Of a DNA stretch of 30,757 nucleotides, positions 14,795 to 22,330 are shown one piece after another. The stretch's first letter is position 1. Every line of letters starts with the position of its first letter. Below the pieces are notes generated by a model. That model was not told where the DNA came from and searched no databases. It worked only from the letters and a program-made list of their open reading frames with translations. The stretch is from CAZKMM01 sp964553915 (GTDB lineage Bacteria; RBG-13-61-14; DRUE01): the NCBI GenBank assembly GCA_964553915.1, contig CAZKMM010000017.1:1-30757 (forward strand). The letters run 5' to 3'. The position numbers and the translations under genes were made by a program.

Positions 14795-15247
14795 TTGGAG
14801 TTAGATAAAAAATTTATGAAGCTTGCCTTAAAAGAGGCAGAAAAAGCCGAGGCAAAAAATGAGGTTCCAGTGGGATGCGTGGTGGTGGTGGATGGGAAAG
14901 TGGTGGCAAGGGCGCACAATTTAAGGGAATCTACCTCTGACCCGACCGCCCATGCAGAAATCTTAGCTTTAAGAAAGGCGGGGAAAAAGCTGGGAGACTG
15001 GAGGCTGGAGCAAGCCACGGTTTATGTGACCTGTGAACCTTGCCCGATGTGTGCCGGGGCACTGGTCTGGGCTCGGGTGAAGAGAGTGGTTTATGGCTGT
15101 TCTGACCCCAAGGCAGGAGCGGTTAATACCCTTTATCAGATTGGTCAGGACTCAAAACTTAATCATCGGTTTGAGGTATGTTCAGGGGTGCTGGAAAAAG
15201 AGTGCGGAGAAATTTTAAAAAGGTTCTTTAAAAAGAAAAGGAGGTGA
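14795..15247 (+). CDS. tadA: tRNA adenosine(34) deaminase
   Basis: This 150-aa zinc-dependent deaminase converts A34 of tRNA-Arg(ACG) to inosine, so that one tRNA reads CGU, CGC and CGA. Active-site motifs are HAE (His53, Glu55) and PCPMC (Cys83, Cys86), with VPVGCVVV before and YGCSDPKAGAV after. A longer frame from 14693 would read through the tRNA and is not real. TTG 14795 is chosen: GGAG stands six bases upstream and the product begins like other TadA proteins (ELDKKFMKLAL). ATG 14816 is the alternative but lacks a well-spaced site. It lies directly downstream of its own substrate tRNA and that tRNA's terminator. Confidence 0.93.
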   Translation: MELDKKFMKLALKEAEKAEAKNEVPVGCVVVVDGKVVARAHNLRESTSDPTAHAEILALRKAGKKLGDWRLEQATVYVTCEPCPMCAGALVWARVKRVVYGCSDPKAGAVNTLYQIGQDSKLNHRFEVCSGVLEKECGEILKRFFKKKRR

Positions 15248-15255
15248 ATTATAAT
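15227..15255 (+). promoter_or_regulatory. Promoter for tRNA-Ser(CGA)
   Basis: TTTAAA (15227-15232), a 17-base spacer and a perfect TATAAT (15250-15255) place the transcription start within a base or two of the tRNA 5' end at 15263. The -35 lies inside the 3' end of tadA. Confidence 0.6.
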
Positions 15256-15262
15256 TTATAGG

Positions 15263-15354
15263 GGAGGGGTGGCCGAGCGGTTGAAGGCGGCAGACTCGAA
15301 ATCTGCTCTACCGCTTTTGCGGTAGCGGGGGTTCGAATCCCTCCCCCTCCGCCA
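15263..15354 (+). tRNA. tRNA-Ser (anticodon CGA)
   Basis: The acceptor GGAGGGG pairs with CCCCTCC. The anticodon stem GCAGA/TCTGC has loop CTCGAAA, giving CGA. The long variable arm (TACCGC...GCGGTA) is the class II feature of tRNA-Ser. CCA is encoded at the 3' end. Confidence 0.97.
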
Positions 15355-15406
15355 GAGCTTGCTAGCTCTTTGGAATTTTGCTAGATAATAAATCTTAGGA
15401 AAGTGC

Positions 15407-15501
15407 GGAGAGATGGCCGAGCCTGGTCGAAGGCGCACGACTGGAAATCGTGCAGGCGGGCAAAACCCGCCTCGGGGGTTCGAATCCCCCTCTCTCCGCC
15501 A
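15407..15501 (+). tRNA. tRNA-Ser (anticodon GGA)
   Basis: The acceptor GGAGAGA pairs with TCTCTCC. The anticodon stem CACGA/TCGTG has loop CTGGAAA, giving GGA. The long variable arm is GGCGGGC...GCCC-rich, and CCA is encoded. The 52-base spacer to the preceding tRNA-Ser suggests separate or processed transcripts. Confidence 0.97.
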
Positions 15502-15512
15502 TAAGATTTAAA

Positions 15513-15639
<127 letters not shown>

Positions 15640-15659
15640 AAAAGGAAAAGGGAGACACA

Positions 15660-17288
15660 TTGTCCTACCTGGTTTTAGCTAGAAAATACCGCCCACAGAA
15701 TTTTGAAGAGGTAGTGGGGCAGGATATTATCACCCGCACCCTGAAAAATGCCCTGAAGATGAATCGGGTGCCTCACGCCCTGCTATTTACCGGACCCAGA
15801 GGGGTGGGAAAAACCACTATGGCAAGGCTTTTAGCCAAAGCCCTTAACTGCGAAAAGGGTCCCACAGACCAGCCCTGTGGAGAATGTCCGCCCTGCCAGG
15901 GAATAACTCAGGGAACCAATATGGATGTCCTTGAAATAGATGGAGCGAGCAATACCGGGGTTGATGATGTTCGTCAGCTCCGGGAATCAGTCCAATACCG
16001 CCCAAGCCAGAGCAGATACAAAGTTTATATTATTGATGAGGTTCATATGCTTTCCAAAGGAGCTTTTAATGCCCTGCTCAAAACCTTAGAAGAACCCCCT
16101 GAGCACTGCTTTTTCATCTTTGCCACTACCGAGCCTCATAAGGTTCCCCAAACCATTCAATCTCGCTGTCAGAGATTTGATTTCAGAAGAATTCCCCCCC
16201 AGGTTATCGTGAAAAAACTTAAAGAGATTGCGGAACAGGAAGGAATAAAAATTTCCGATTCCGGACTCCGGCTCCTTGCCCGACAGGCAGAGGGCAGTTT
16301 AAGAGATGCGATCAGTCTTTTAGACCAGGCGGTTAGTTTTTCAGGAAAAGAAATCTCTGAAGAAAAATTATTTGAATTGCTTGCCTGTGTTAATCGGGAA
16401 TATCTCTTTGAGCTGAGCAAAGCACTGATTGAATCCAAGCCCCAAAAAGCTTTAGAGATTCTTGAGCAGACATATCGCACCGGATATGACCTCAAACAAT
16501 TTTTAAAAGAATTTATTGACCATTTCCGGAATTTGCTCATCGTAAAATTCACAGAAAACCCTCAGGAATTAACCGACCTGAGCGAGGCGGAAATTAATGA
16601 ATTAAAAAAACAGGCAAACCTGGCGAGTGAAGAAGCTCTGAGTCTTATCTTTGAATTCCTGCTCCAGGCAGAGGAAAGAATGGCAAGAACAGAACATCCC
16701 AAGGTGGTGCTGGAACATACCCTGGTAAAATCTGCCAGCATTCAACCTGCCTTAAAAATAGAGGAATTAATTGCCAGACTGGAAGAGCTAAAAACCAGCC
16801 TCAGGAATAAGGAACTTCTCCAGAAAGAAGACCTGGAACTAAAAGAGGGGAATATCCCAAATATCCCTGATGAACCTGAAAATAAACCATCTTCAGCTCA
16901 GGATACCGGCTCCCTTTCAGAAACTAAAAGCTGGGAGGGATTTTTAGAATATCTTTCCAGTGATTCTCCAAGAATCTTTGGAATACTACGAAACGGGATT
17001 CTTTTAAAAAAGGAAAAGAATAAAATTATTATGGAATTCAAAGATAATGACTTCTGCCTGGAATTATTGAAGGAAGAAAGAAAAGAAATATCTGAATTAG
17101 CAAGTAAATACTTTCAGGAAAACCTGACTCTGGAGATTATTCTTCCTGAAAACCCATCCGAGCAGAAAAACCCTCCTGCTCCCGGGATTGAACGAGAAGA
17201 ACAGAAGAAAAAAATGGTGGAGCATCCGCTGGTTCAAAAAGCCATTCAGCTCTTTGGTGCCCATCTGGAAGAGGTAAAGATTAAGTGA
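15660..17288 (+). CDS. dnaX: DNA polymerase III subunit gamma/tau
   Basis: This 542-aa clamp-loader ATPase starts with TTG; the start is fixed by the product beginning SYLVLARKYRPQNF, the family N-terminus, and by GGGAG upstream. Walker A is GPRGVGKTT (about 45-53), a zinc module follows (Cys residues in ALNCEK and CGECPPC), Walker B/sensor region is IIDEVHMLS, and the arginine-finger SRC motif is QSRCQRFDFRR. Domain III follows, then a charged linker and a short tau-like tail. The last four bases overlap recR (GTGA). Confidence 0.96.
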   Translation: MSYLVLARKYRPQNFEEVVGQDIITRTLKNALKMNRVPHALLFTGPRGVGKTTMARLLAKALNCEKGPTDQPCGECPPCQGITQGTNMDVLEIDGASNTGVDDVRQLRESVQYRPSQSRYKVYIIDEVHMLSKGAFNALLKTLEEPPEHCFFIFATTEPHKVPQTIQSRCQRFDFRRIPPQVIVKKLKEIAEQEGIKISDSGLRLLARQAEGSLRDAISLLDQAVSFSGKEISEEKLFELLACVNREYLFELSKALIESKPQKALEILEQTYRTGYDLKQFLKEFIDHFRNLLIVKFTENPQELTDLSEAEINELKKQANLASEEALSLIFEFLLQAEERMARTEHPKVVLEHTLVKSASIQPALKIEELIARLEELKTSLRNKELLQKEDLELKEGNIPNIPDEPENKPSSAQDTGSLSETKSWEGFLEYLSSDSPRIFGILRNGILLKKEKNKIIMEFKDNDFCLELLKEERKEISELASKYFQENLTLEIILPENPSEQKNPPAPGIEREEQKKKMVEHPLVQKAIQLFGAHLEEVKIK

Positions 17289-17884
17289 AGGAAAAAGACC
17301 CCCTGGAAAAAGCCATAGAAGTTATCTCTCAACTTCCCGGCTTTGGGGAAAAAAGTGCCTCAAGACTGGTTTACTGGCTTGCTGGTGAAGGAAACTATCT
17401 CCTTCCTTCTCTGGTCTCTGCTCTGGCATCCCTGAAAGACCAGCTTAAAATTTGCTCAATTTGTGGGGACTTTTCCTTTTCTGACCCCTGCGAAATCTGT
17501 CAGGACCCGAACCGGGATGCAAAGACCATAATGGTGGTTGAAGACGGCAAAGCCCGCAGAGCTATTGAAAAAACAGCTATTTATCAGGGCAGATACCATA
17601 TTTTAGGAGGATTGCTTTCCCCCAGATTGGGAATCGGACCGGAAAAGCTGAGAATCAAACAACTGCTTAAACGAATTGAAGCAGAAGAGATAAAAGAGGT
17701 GGTAATTGCTTTAAGCTCCAGCCAGGAAGGAGAAGCTACTACTCAGTGGTTAATTCAAAAGCTCTCCGCTCTTCCGGTCCGGCTCACTCGCCTGGCAAGA
17801 GGAATGCCCCTGGCAACTATGCTGGAATATCTAGACCCGGAAAGCCTGAAACTGGCGATTAAAGAAAGAAAAGAGGTCACTTGA
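17285..17884 (+). CDS. recR: Recombination mediator protein RecR
   Basis: This 199-aa protein starts with GTG overlapping the dnaX stop. It has the N-terminal helix-hairpin-helix (QLPGFGEKSASRL), the zinc finger CSICGDF...DPCEIC, and a Toprim domain with MVVEDGKARRAIEK, YHILGGLLSPRLGIGPEKL and the SSQEGEATTQWL segment. Compared with typical RecR the Toprim ends are somewhat changed (GMPLATMLEYLD instead of the usual GVPVGGELEY form). It acts with RecO/RecF in gap repair. The YbaB/EbfC gene normally found between dnaX and recR is absent. Confidence 0.93.
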   Translation: MKEKDPLEKAIEVISQLPGFGEKSASRLVYWLAGEGNYLLPSLVSALASLKDQLKICSICGDFSFSDPCEICQDPNRDAKTIMVVEDGKARRAIEKTAIYQGRYHILGGLLSPRLGIGPEKLRIKQLLKRIEAEEIKEVVIALSSSQEGEATTQWLIQKLSALPVRLTRLARGMPLATMLEYLDPESLKLAIKERKEVT

Positions 17885-18134
17885 GCTTTTTTGCCTTCTC
17901 CACAGAGTTTAGGATTGTCTCCAATCTGCTGGAACCAGACTGGGTTAAGCCCTGCTTGAGCTCCTCTGGCGAATAATTTTCTGCCAGGTATCCTCCAATA
18001 TCAATCCTTTGAGCCCAGCAGAATATAATTCTGGAACAAAAAGGATTGCCAGAAGTCCGGCAGTAGTAAAAATTTACCTCACCCCCGAGTTTGGGGCATC
18101 GGATTTCAAGTTCATCGTAACGGGAAGAGGGCAT
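17877..18134 (-). CDS. Small cysteine-containing protein, unknown
   Basis: This 85-aa protein is convergent with recR and overlaps it by eight bases. Four cysteines (Cys13, Cys25, Cys33, Cys39) in RCPKLGGEV, YYCRTSGNPFC and IIFCWAQRIDIG suggest a metal or Fe-S site or a structural zinc; a second part is helical (YSPEELKQGL). I have an impression of similar CPxLG...YCR proteins in Desulfobacterota-type genomes but cannot name a family. It begins 19 bases after the carD stop codon on the same strand, so it is probably co-transcribed with carD. Confidence 0.7.
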   Translation of the reverse strand: MPSSRYDELEIRCPKLGGEVNFYYCRTSGNPFCSRIIFCWAQRIDIGGYLAENYSPEELKQGLTQSGSSRLETILNSVEKAKKLK

Positions 18135-18153
18135 TTAAAATCACCAGAAAATT

Positions 18154-18639
18154 TCAGGCATTAAAAATTTTCTCTATTTGTTTTTCTATGGTTTTTTCGT
18201 CAGTTTTTTGAGCCAGGCTCAATTCCTTGACCAGAAGATTGCGAGCGGTATCTAAAACCTTTTTCTCCCCAAAACTTAATTCCTTATAAAGCCGAAGTAA
18301 ATATAACTCCCGCAGGACTTCTGCTATCTCATAAATGGAGCCAGTCTTGATCTTCTCCATATATTCCCTTTGCCTTCGGTTCCAGGTCTGACCGTTTACT
18401 TTTATTTTTTTCTTTTCTTTCAAGAACTTAATCACTTTAGGCACCTCTTTGGGAGAAATTAGCGCTCGCATTCCCACCTGGCACGCACTATCTTTAGGAA
18501 TCATTATAGTGGTATCAGAATCCAGCAGGCGAAGGATATAAAATTCCTTCTCTTCACCAGAAATATTTCTGATTTCTATTTTTTCTACAACCCCTACCCC
18601 GTGAGCCGGATATACCGCTATATCTCCTTCCTTAAACAT
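18154..18639 (-). CDS. carD: CarD/CdnL-family transcription regulator
   Basis: This 161-aa protein has an N-terminal RNA polymerase interaction domain (FKEGDIAVYPAHGVGVVEKI, FYILRLLDSDTTIMIP) and a helical C-terminal DNA-binding domain (TWNRRQREYMEKIKTGSIYE, then LRELYLLRLYKELSFGEKK). CarD proteins bind the polymerase beta lobe and stabilise open complexes at many promoters. The ATG is 11 bases from a TAAAAT -10 and there is no Shine-Dalgarno site, so the mRNA is leaderless or nearly so. Confidence 0.94.
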   Translation of the reverse strand: MFKEGDIAVYPAHGVGVVEKIEIRNISGEEKEFYILRLLDSDTTIMIPKDSACQVGMRALISPKEVPKVIKFLKEKKKIKVNGQTWNRRQREYMEKIKTGSIYEIAEVLRELYLLRLYKELSFGEKKVLDTARNLLVKELSLAQKTDEKTIEKQIEKIFNA

Positions 18640-18650
18640 AATTTATTATT

Positions 18651-18679
18651 ATTTTACCTGCTTTTAGATTTTTTGTCAA
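18651..18679 (-). promoter_or_regulatory. carD promoter, leaderless placement
   Basis: A perfect TTGACA (18674-18679), a 17-base spacer and TAAAAT (18651-18656) are found on the minus strand. Only 11 bases separate the -10 from the ATG at 18639, so the predicted transcript starts at most about five bases before the start codon. Confidence 0.8.
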
Positions 18680-18730
18680 GAAATTCTCCGAAAGTTTTTC
18701 TAAATTTAGGGAAATCAGGGGAAGTTTTCC

Positions 18731-19669
18731 TTAATCAGATAATTTTTTTACTTTTTCCAGAATTTTTGGGCGTGCTTCTTCAAAAATTGGCTGGGCAAAT
18801 GATAAGCTCCAGGTTCTCTCCTCAAAGCTCCTATTTAAAACCTGCTTCAAAAACCGATTTCTAAAATCCTCCAGCCGATATCCATAAATATGATAGGAAT
18901 CTGACTCATCCAGATACCTTCCCAGTATCACTTTAAATTTTCCTTTATTTTCAATTATCTCCGCAATTTTTTTCATTAAAAAAATCAGGGCAAAGGCGTT
19001 CATAAAAGCAGCATCATAAGCATCCCGGCTCCTGAATCTGAGGTTCAGGTTAAGCCGAAAAACCCCTTCTTCAACTGGCAAAAGCCGAAACCAGAGGCTC
19101 TGAAGGCAGGGAGGATGCTCTATATCCGGGTCTAACCATACCTGCCAGGTAATAGCCTGTGCCCGCCGGGTATGAGGAGCCTGAACCAGCTTCTCTGCCA
19201 GTTTTTCTATTTGATTTATGGGGGCGTCTTGCTGGCTCCGGCGGTAGGAAAAGAGTCTCTCATGGTAGGTATATTCCCAGCGCTGGTCTTCTGGATTGGA
19301 TGGGTCCCTTATCCAGTGGTCTTTGATTCCCTCCACCACTTCCAGGCGATATTCTTCTAAATCTTCCAAAGAGCCGGGAAATGCCCGATGAATCAAAGGC
19401 TCGCTGAAAGGCTCCTCAACAATCATCCGCATTGTCGCATCCTTGCTCGGAGGGTCAAGGAAGCGGTCTTTTTCATCTTTCCGGTCATACTCGGTATGAA
19501 TCTCAGCTCCAAACCAGTAAAGAGCAAGCAGAGAATTCTCCCAGGCTTCTGCCAGAGACTTTCCCAACGCAGTCAAAACTGGAATCTGTCCCTTTCCCGG
19601 CTTTAATTCTGGATATATTTTCCCCTCTTTTATCCGCTCTTCAATTATCTCTCTTAATCTTTCTTCCAT
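18731..19669 (-). CDS. Divergent thymidylate synthase (ThyA)-like protein
   Basis: This 312-aa protein lines up with the ThyA fold by motif order. TYHERLFSYRRSQQDAPINQ (133-152) corresponds to the VYGKQWRxW...DQ segment. RRAQAITW (168-175) holds the phosphate-binding arginine pair, and PPCLQSLWFRL (186-196) holds the nucleophile Cys188. RFRSRDAYDAAFMNAFAL corresponds to QRSxDxxLGxPFNIxxYAL with Arg213, Ser214, Asp216 and Asn224, and DSYHIYGYRLEDF supplies His260 and Tyr262. Catalytic and dUMP-binding residues are thus present, though the glycines of the PFN loop are lost. The form PPCLQ-LWF recalls archaeal ThyA-like proteins. It could be a thymidylate synthase or a pyrimidine hydroxymethylase. 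It starts two bases after the exchanger stop codon, so it is coupled to it. Confidence 0.72.
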   Translation of the reverse strand: MEERLREIIEERIKEGKIYPELKPGKGQIPVLTALGKSLAEAWENSLLALYWFGAEIHTEYDRKDEKDRFLDPPSKDATMRMIVEEPFSEPLIHRAFPGSLEDLEEYRLEVVEGIKDHWIRDPSNPEDQRWEYTYHERLFSYRRSQQDAPINQIEKLAEKLVQAPHTRRAQAITWQVWLDPDIEHPPCLQSLWFRLLPVEEGVFRLNLNLRFRSRDAYDAAFMNAFALIFLMKKIAEIIENKGKFKVILGRYLDESDSYHIYGYRLEDFRNRFLKQVLNRSFEERTWSLSFAQPIFEEARPKILEKVKKLSD

Positions 19670-19671
19670 AA

Positions 19672-20613
19672 TCAGCCATAGAGATAAAGATATGCCATAA
19701 ACCCCAAAAATCCGAGAAGAAGAATTCCTGCTTCCCAGAATTTAATTTTATTATCAAGGGCGAAAAAGGGCAAAATCAGACTGAAGGCAAACATAACTAT
19801 TAAATGAATCAAAAGATTCTGGGCATCTTCTTGAATTGGATGAGCCAGCAAAGCCACTCCCAGCACCCCGGATAAATTGAAAATATTTGAACCAATTATA
19901 TTCCCGACACTTATCGCGATCTCCTTCTTAATCCCTGCATAAACGCTCACTGCCAGCTCTGGCAAACTGGTTCCTACCGCTATCATACTCAAACCAATAA
20001 TAATCTCATCCACTCCCAGAGCACGAGCAATGGCAACCCCACTTTTGATCAGCCAATCAGAGCCCAGGGCTAGAATGATTATCCCTACGAACAAAAAGAC
20101 CAGACTTATAAATAAATTATAGCGAGGGGATTTTATCTGCTCGGTCTCCGGAACCAGCCTTACCCGATAGGAATAGTAAAGATACAAAACTAAACTCAAA
20201 AATAAAACCGCCCCGGCTCCTCTCCCGAGTCCATCCAAAAACAATAAAATAACAAAAATTAAATAAACTCCCATCATCCATAAAAATTGAGGAAGTAATT
20301 CCCGAAATTTAAGCTCTATAGTTCTTATAATTCCCACCAGCCCCAAAATCAGCCCGATATTGGCAATATTTGAGCCAATTACATTCCCCAGAGCGACTCC
20401 TCCTTTTCCCTGAATAGATGCCATCGTGGTAACGAAAAGCTCCGGCGCGGAAGTGCCAAAAGCCACCACAGTCAAGCCAATAATTAAAGGACGAATCCGA
20501 AGCCGATGGGCAAGAGCATTCCCACCTTCTACCAATCCGCTGGAACCCAGAACTAAAAATCCCACCCCGGCAAAAAATTGAAGCAAATTCAAAGCCCATT
20601 CCACGCCGGACAT
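19672..20613 (-). CDS. Cation/calcium exchanger (CaCA superfamily, YrbG-like)
   Basis: This 313-aa membrane protein has two inverted repeats, each with the family ion-binding motifs: GLTVVAFGTSAPEL with GNVIGSNIANIG in the first half, GLSMIAVGTSLPEL with GNIIGSNIFNLSG in the second. About ten hydrophobic helices are visible. It exchanges Ca2+ (or another cation) against Na+, K+ or H+. The start is taken as ATG 20613, overlapping the serS stop by one base (TAATG) with GGGAG seven bases upstream, rather than ATG 20631 inside serS. It sits between serS and the ThyA-like gene in one coupled unit. Confidence 0.92.
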   Translation of the reverse strand: MSGVEWALNLLQFFAGVGFLVLGSSGLVEGGNALAHRLRIRPLIIGLTVVAFGTSAPELFVTTMASIQGKGGVALGNVIGSNIANIGLILGLVGIIRTIELKFRELLPQFLWMMGVYLIFVILLFLDGLGRGAGAVLFLSLVLYLYYSYRVRLVPETEQIKSPRYNLFISLVFLFVGIIILALGSDWLIKSGVAIARALGVDEIIIGLSMIAVGTSLPELAVSVYAGIKKEIAISVGNIIGSNIFNLSGVLGVALLAHPIQEDAQNLLIHLIVMFAFSLILPFFALDNKIKFWEAGILLLGFLGFMAYLYLYG

Positions 20614-21899
20614 TAATTTTCTCCCGGGCAAATCACTTTCTTTCCCATATAATCCCAGAGCACCTCAGGAATTCTAACCGTGCCGTCCTGCTCCTGATAG
20701 TTCTCTAAAATTGCCACCAGAGTCCGACCAATGGCAAGACCAGAACCATTTAAAGTATGAATCAGCTCAGTTCCTTTGGCTCCTTTTTTCCGAAAGCGAA
20801 TCTTTGCCCTGCGAGCCTGAAAATCCGTGCAGTTTGAACAACTGCTGATCTCCCGATAGGTATTCTGGGCAGGAATCCAGACCTCTAGGTCATAGGTCTT
20901 GGCAGAAGCAAACCCCAAATCCCCGGTGCAGAGTGCCACCACCCGATAAGGAAGACCGAGCAAATCCAAAACCCGGCTCGCATCCTTTACTAAACTCTCC
21001 AGCTCCTCAAAAGAATGCTCCGGATGAGCAAACTTATAAAGCTCTACCTTATTGAACTGATGCTGACGAATCAGTCCCCGAACATCCTTGCCATAGGAAC
21101 CTGCCTCGCTCCGAAAACAGGGAGTATAAGCACAAACTTTGATGGGAAGCTCATCTTCTTCTAAAATCTGGTCTCGGTAAAGACTGGTGAGCGGAACCTC
21201 AGCAGTAGGAACCAGATAATAACCAAAAGGCTCCACCTTGAACAAATCTTCTTCAAATTTAGGAAGGTTTCCTGAGGCAAGAAAGGTTTCCCGATTTCCC
21301 ATAAAAGGGGGTAAAATTTCTTTGTATCCGTGCTCTTTCGTGTGGAGGTCAAGCATAAAATTGATCAAAGCCCGCTCCAGCCGGGCACCATCTCCCCGAA
21401 GCAGGCTGAACCGGGCACCAGCTATTTTTACCGCACTTTCAAAATCTATAATTCCCAAAAGCTCCCCCAGCTCAACGTGGTCTCGGGGTGGGAAATCAAA
21501 TTCTCTCGGTTCTCCCACCACCTTAACCACCTGATTATCCTCTTCCCCCTCTCCTGTTGGCACGCTGGGATGAGGAAGATTGGGAATCCGAAGCAGTTTA
21601 TCTTCCAGCTCCTTTTCCAGCTCGCTTAACTCTTCTTCCAGCTTTTTGACCTGTTCAGAAATTTTGCCTGCCTGCTCTTTTAATTTTTCCGCCTGGTCTT
21701 TTTTCCCTTCCCCAAATAATCTGCCAATTTCTTTTGAGAGACGATTCCGCTCCGAGCGGAGCTGGTCCAGTTGGTTCTGGGTTTTTCCCCGAACCTCTGC
21801 CAGCTGACGAATCTCAGAAAGCCCATAATCTTCTCCTCTTAAAGAGAGTCTTTTTACCACTTCTTCATAATTTTTAAGAATTAGCCTTAAATCCAGCAT
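20613..21899 (-). CDS. serS: Serine--tRNA ligase
   Basis: This 428-aa class II synthetase has the N-terminal coiled-coil arm (about residues 30-100, rich in Glu/Lys/Leu), which recognises the long variable arm of tRNA-Ser, then motif 2 (TPCFRSEAGSYGKDVRGLIR, then QHQFNKVE), the segment YDLEVWIPAQNTYREISSCSN, and motif 3 (GSGLAIGRTLVAILENYQ). Its length is normal for bacterial SerRS. A GAGG-type site and a promoter at 21930-21958 precede the ATG. Two tRNA-Ser genes lie 5-6 kb away. Confidence 0.97.
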   Translation of the reverse strand: MLDLRLILKNYEEVVKRLSLRGEDYGLSEIRQLAEVRGKTQNQLDQLRSERNRLSKEIGRLFGEGKKDQAEKLKEQAGKISEQVKKLEEELSELEKELEDKLLRIPNLPHPSVPTGEGEEDNQVVKVVGEPREFDFPPRDHVELGELLGIIDFESAVKIAGARFSLLRGDGARLERALINFMLDLHTKEHGYKEILPPFMGNRETFLASGNLPKFEEDLFKVEPFGYYLVPTAEVPLTSLYRDQILEEDELPIKVCAYTPCFRSEAGSYGKDVRGLIRQHQFNKVELYKFAHPEHSFEELESLVKDASRVLDLLGLPYRVVALCTGDLGFASAKTYDLEVWIPAQNTYREISSCSNCTDFQARRAKIRFRKKGAKGTELIHTLNGSGLAIGRTLVAILENYQEQDGTVRIPEVLWDYMGKKVICPGEN

Positions 21900-21929
21900 C
21901 TGCCCTCACCCTTAAATAAGTTTTAAACA

Positions 21930-21958
21930 ATCTTATCACCCAGCTTTACTTCAATCAA
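21930..21958 (-). promoter_or_regulatory. serS promoter
   Basis: On the minus strand TTGATT (21953-21958), a 17-base spacer and TAAGAT (21930-21935) are found, with an extended -10 TG one base upstream (TGATAAGAT). It lies 30 bases upstream of the serS ATG. Confidence 0.65.
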
Positions 21959-22089
21959 CACTTCTGCTTTTCTCAGGAATCTCCGTGCTTCTTTCTTTTC
22001 CTTAATCTTTGACAAAAACCCTTGACCTTGTGAAAAAAATAAGATAATTTTCCAACATATGGCTGAATTTTCCCCAATTATATCTATCT

Positions 22090-22175
22090 GGCACGAGTCC
22101 TCTGGTGGAAAGCAGAAAAGAAAGCACTCTAAGAAAGCTGGAATATGTGCTTACTTTCACCACTGAAGCAATGCC
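22090..22175. repeat. Nested inverted repeats, possible structured RNA
   Basis: Outer arms GGCA/TGCC (22090-22093, 22172-22175), middle arms TGGTGGAA/TTTCACCA (22103-22110, 22155-22162, one G-U when read on the plus strand) and inner arms AAGCAC/GTGCTT (22122-22127, 22147-22152) nest in order. They could form one long interrupted hairpin. No known RNA family is recognised. Confidence 0.35.
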
Positions 22176-22260
22176 CGAAGAAAAATAGAAAATCACCGGA
22201 TACAAAAAATTACCCCGAAGATGCGGAAGGAATACCCAGCCAAAGAATTCCCTGAGCGAT

Positions 22261-22287
22261 AAATTTATCCTATCAATAGGGAAATTT
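22261..22287. repeat. Long dyad upstream of the receiver-gene promoter
   Basis: AAATTT (22261-22266) pairs with AAATTT (22282-22287), and TCCTAT (22268-22273) with ATAGGG (22276-22281, one G-T), around a 2-base centre with one bulged A. No T run follows, so it fits an operator or activator site better than a terminator. It lies just upstream of where the -35 of the receiver gene would be. Confidence 0.45.
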
Positions 22288-22315
22288 CAGACTTTTATTT
22301 TCTTAATTTTGGTAA

Positions 22316-22321
22316 TATAAT
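22316..22321 (+). promoter_or_regulatory. -10 element of the receiver gene, leaderless placement
   Basis: A perfect TATAAT lies nine bases before ATG 22331. The -35 position is poor (TTTTAT-like), which together with the adjacent upstream dyad suggests activator-dependent initiation. Confidence 0.5.
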
Positions 22322-22330
22322 TTGTTAAAA

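Larger units (their letters stand above)
21900..22330. other. 431-base intergenic region between serS and the receiver gene
   Basis: The left part holds the serS promoter. In the middle (22090-22175) three inverted repeats nest inside each other. At 22261-22287 there is a long near-perfect hairpin, and the right end carries the receiver-gene -10. The only sizeable open frame (minus strand, 22002-22205) has no ribosome binding site and no recognisable product. I see no protein-coding gene here; a small RNA or regulatory region is possible. Confidence 0.6.

Noticed and set aside
15238..15247. Perfect AAGGAGGTGA Shine-Dalgarno sequence at the end of tadA
   Set aside because: It is made by the last Arg-Arg codons and stop of tadA; only a tRNA follows, no start codon with an open frame.
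15354..15371. Hairpin AGAGCT/AGCTCT after tRNA-Ser(CGA) as terminator
   Set aside because: The stem has only six pairs and starts in the encoded CCA; the T run is three bases, too weak to call.
22014..22048. Plus-strand promoter with TTGACA/TTGACC in the serS-receiver gap
   Set aside because: No -10 lies at 16-18 bases from either hexamer; the nearest AT-rich matches have wrong spacing.
22002..22205. 67-aa minus-strand ORF in the serS-receiver gap
   Set aside because: It has no ribosome binding site, no domain and a composition typical of random AT-rich sequence.
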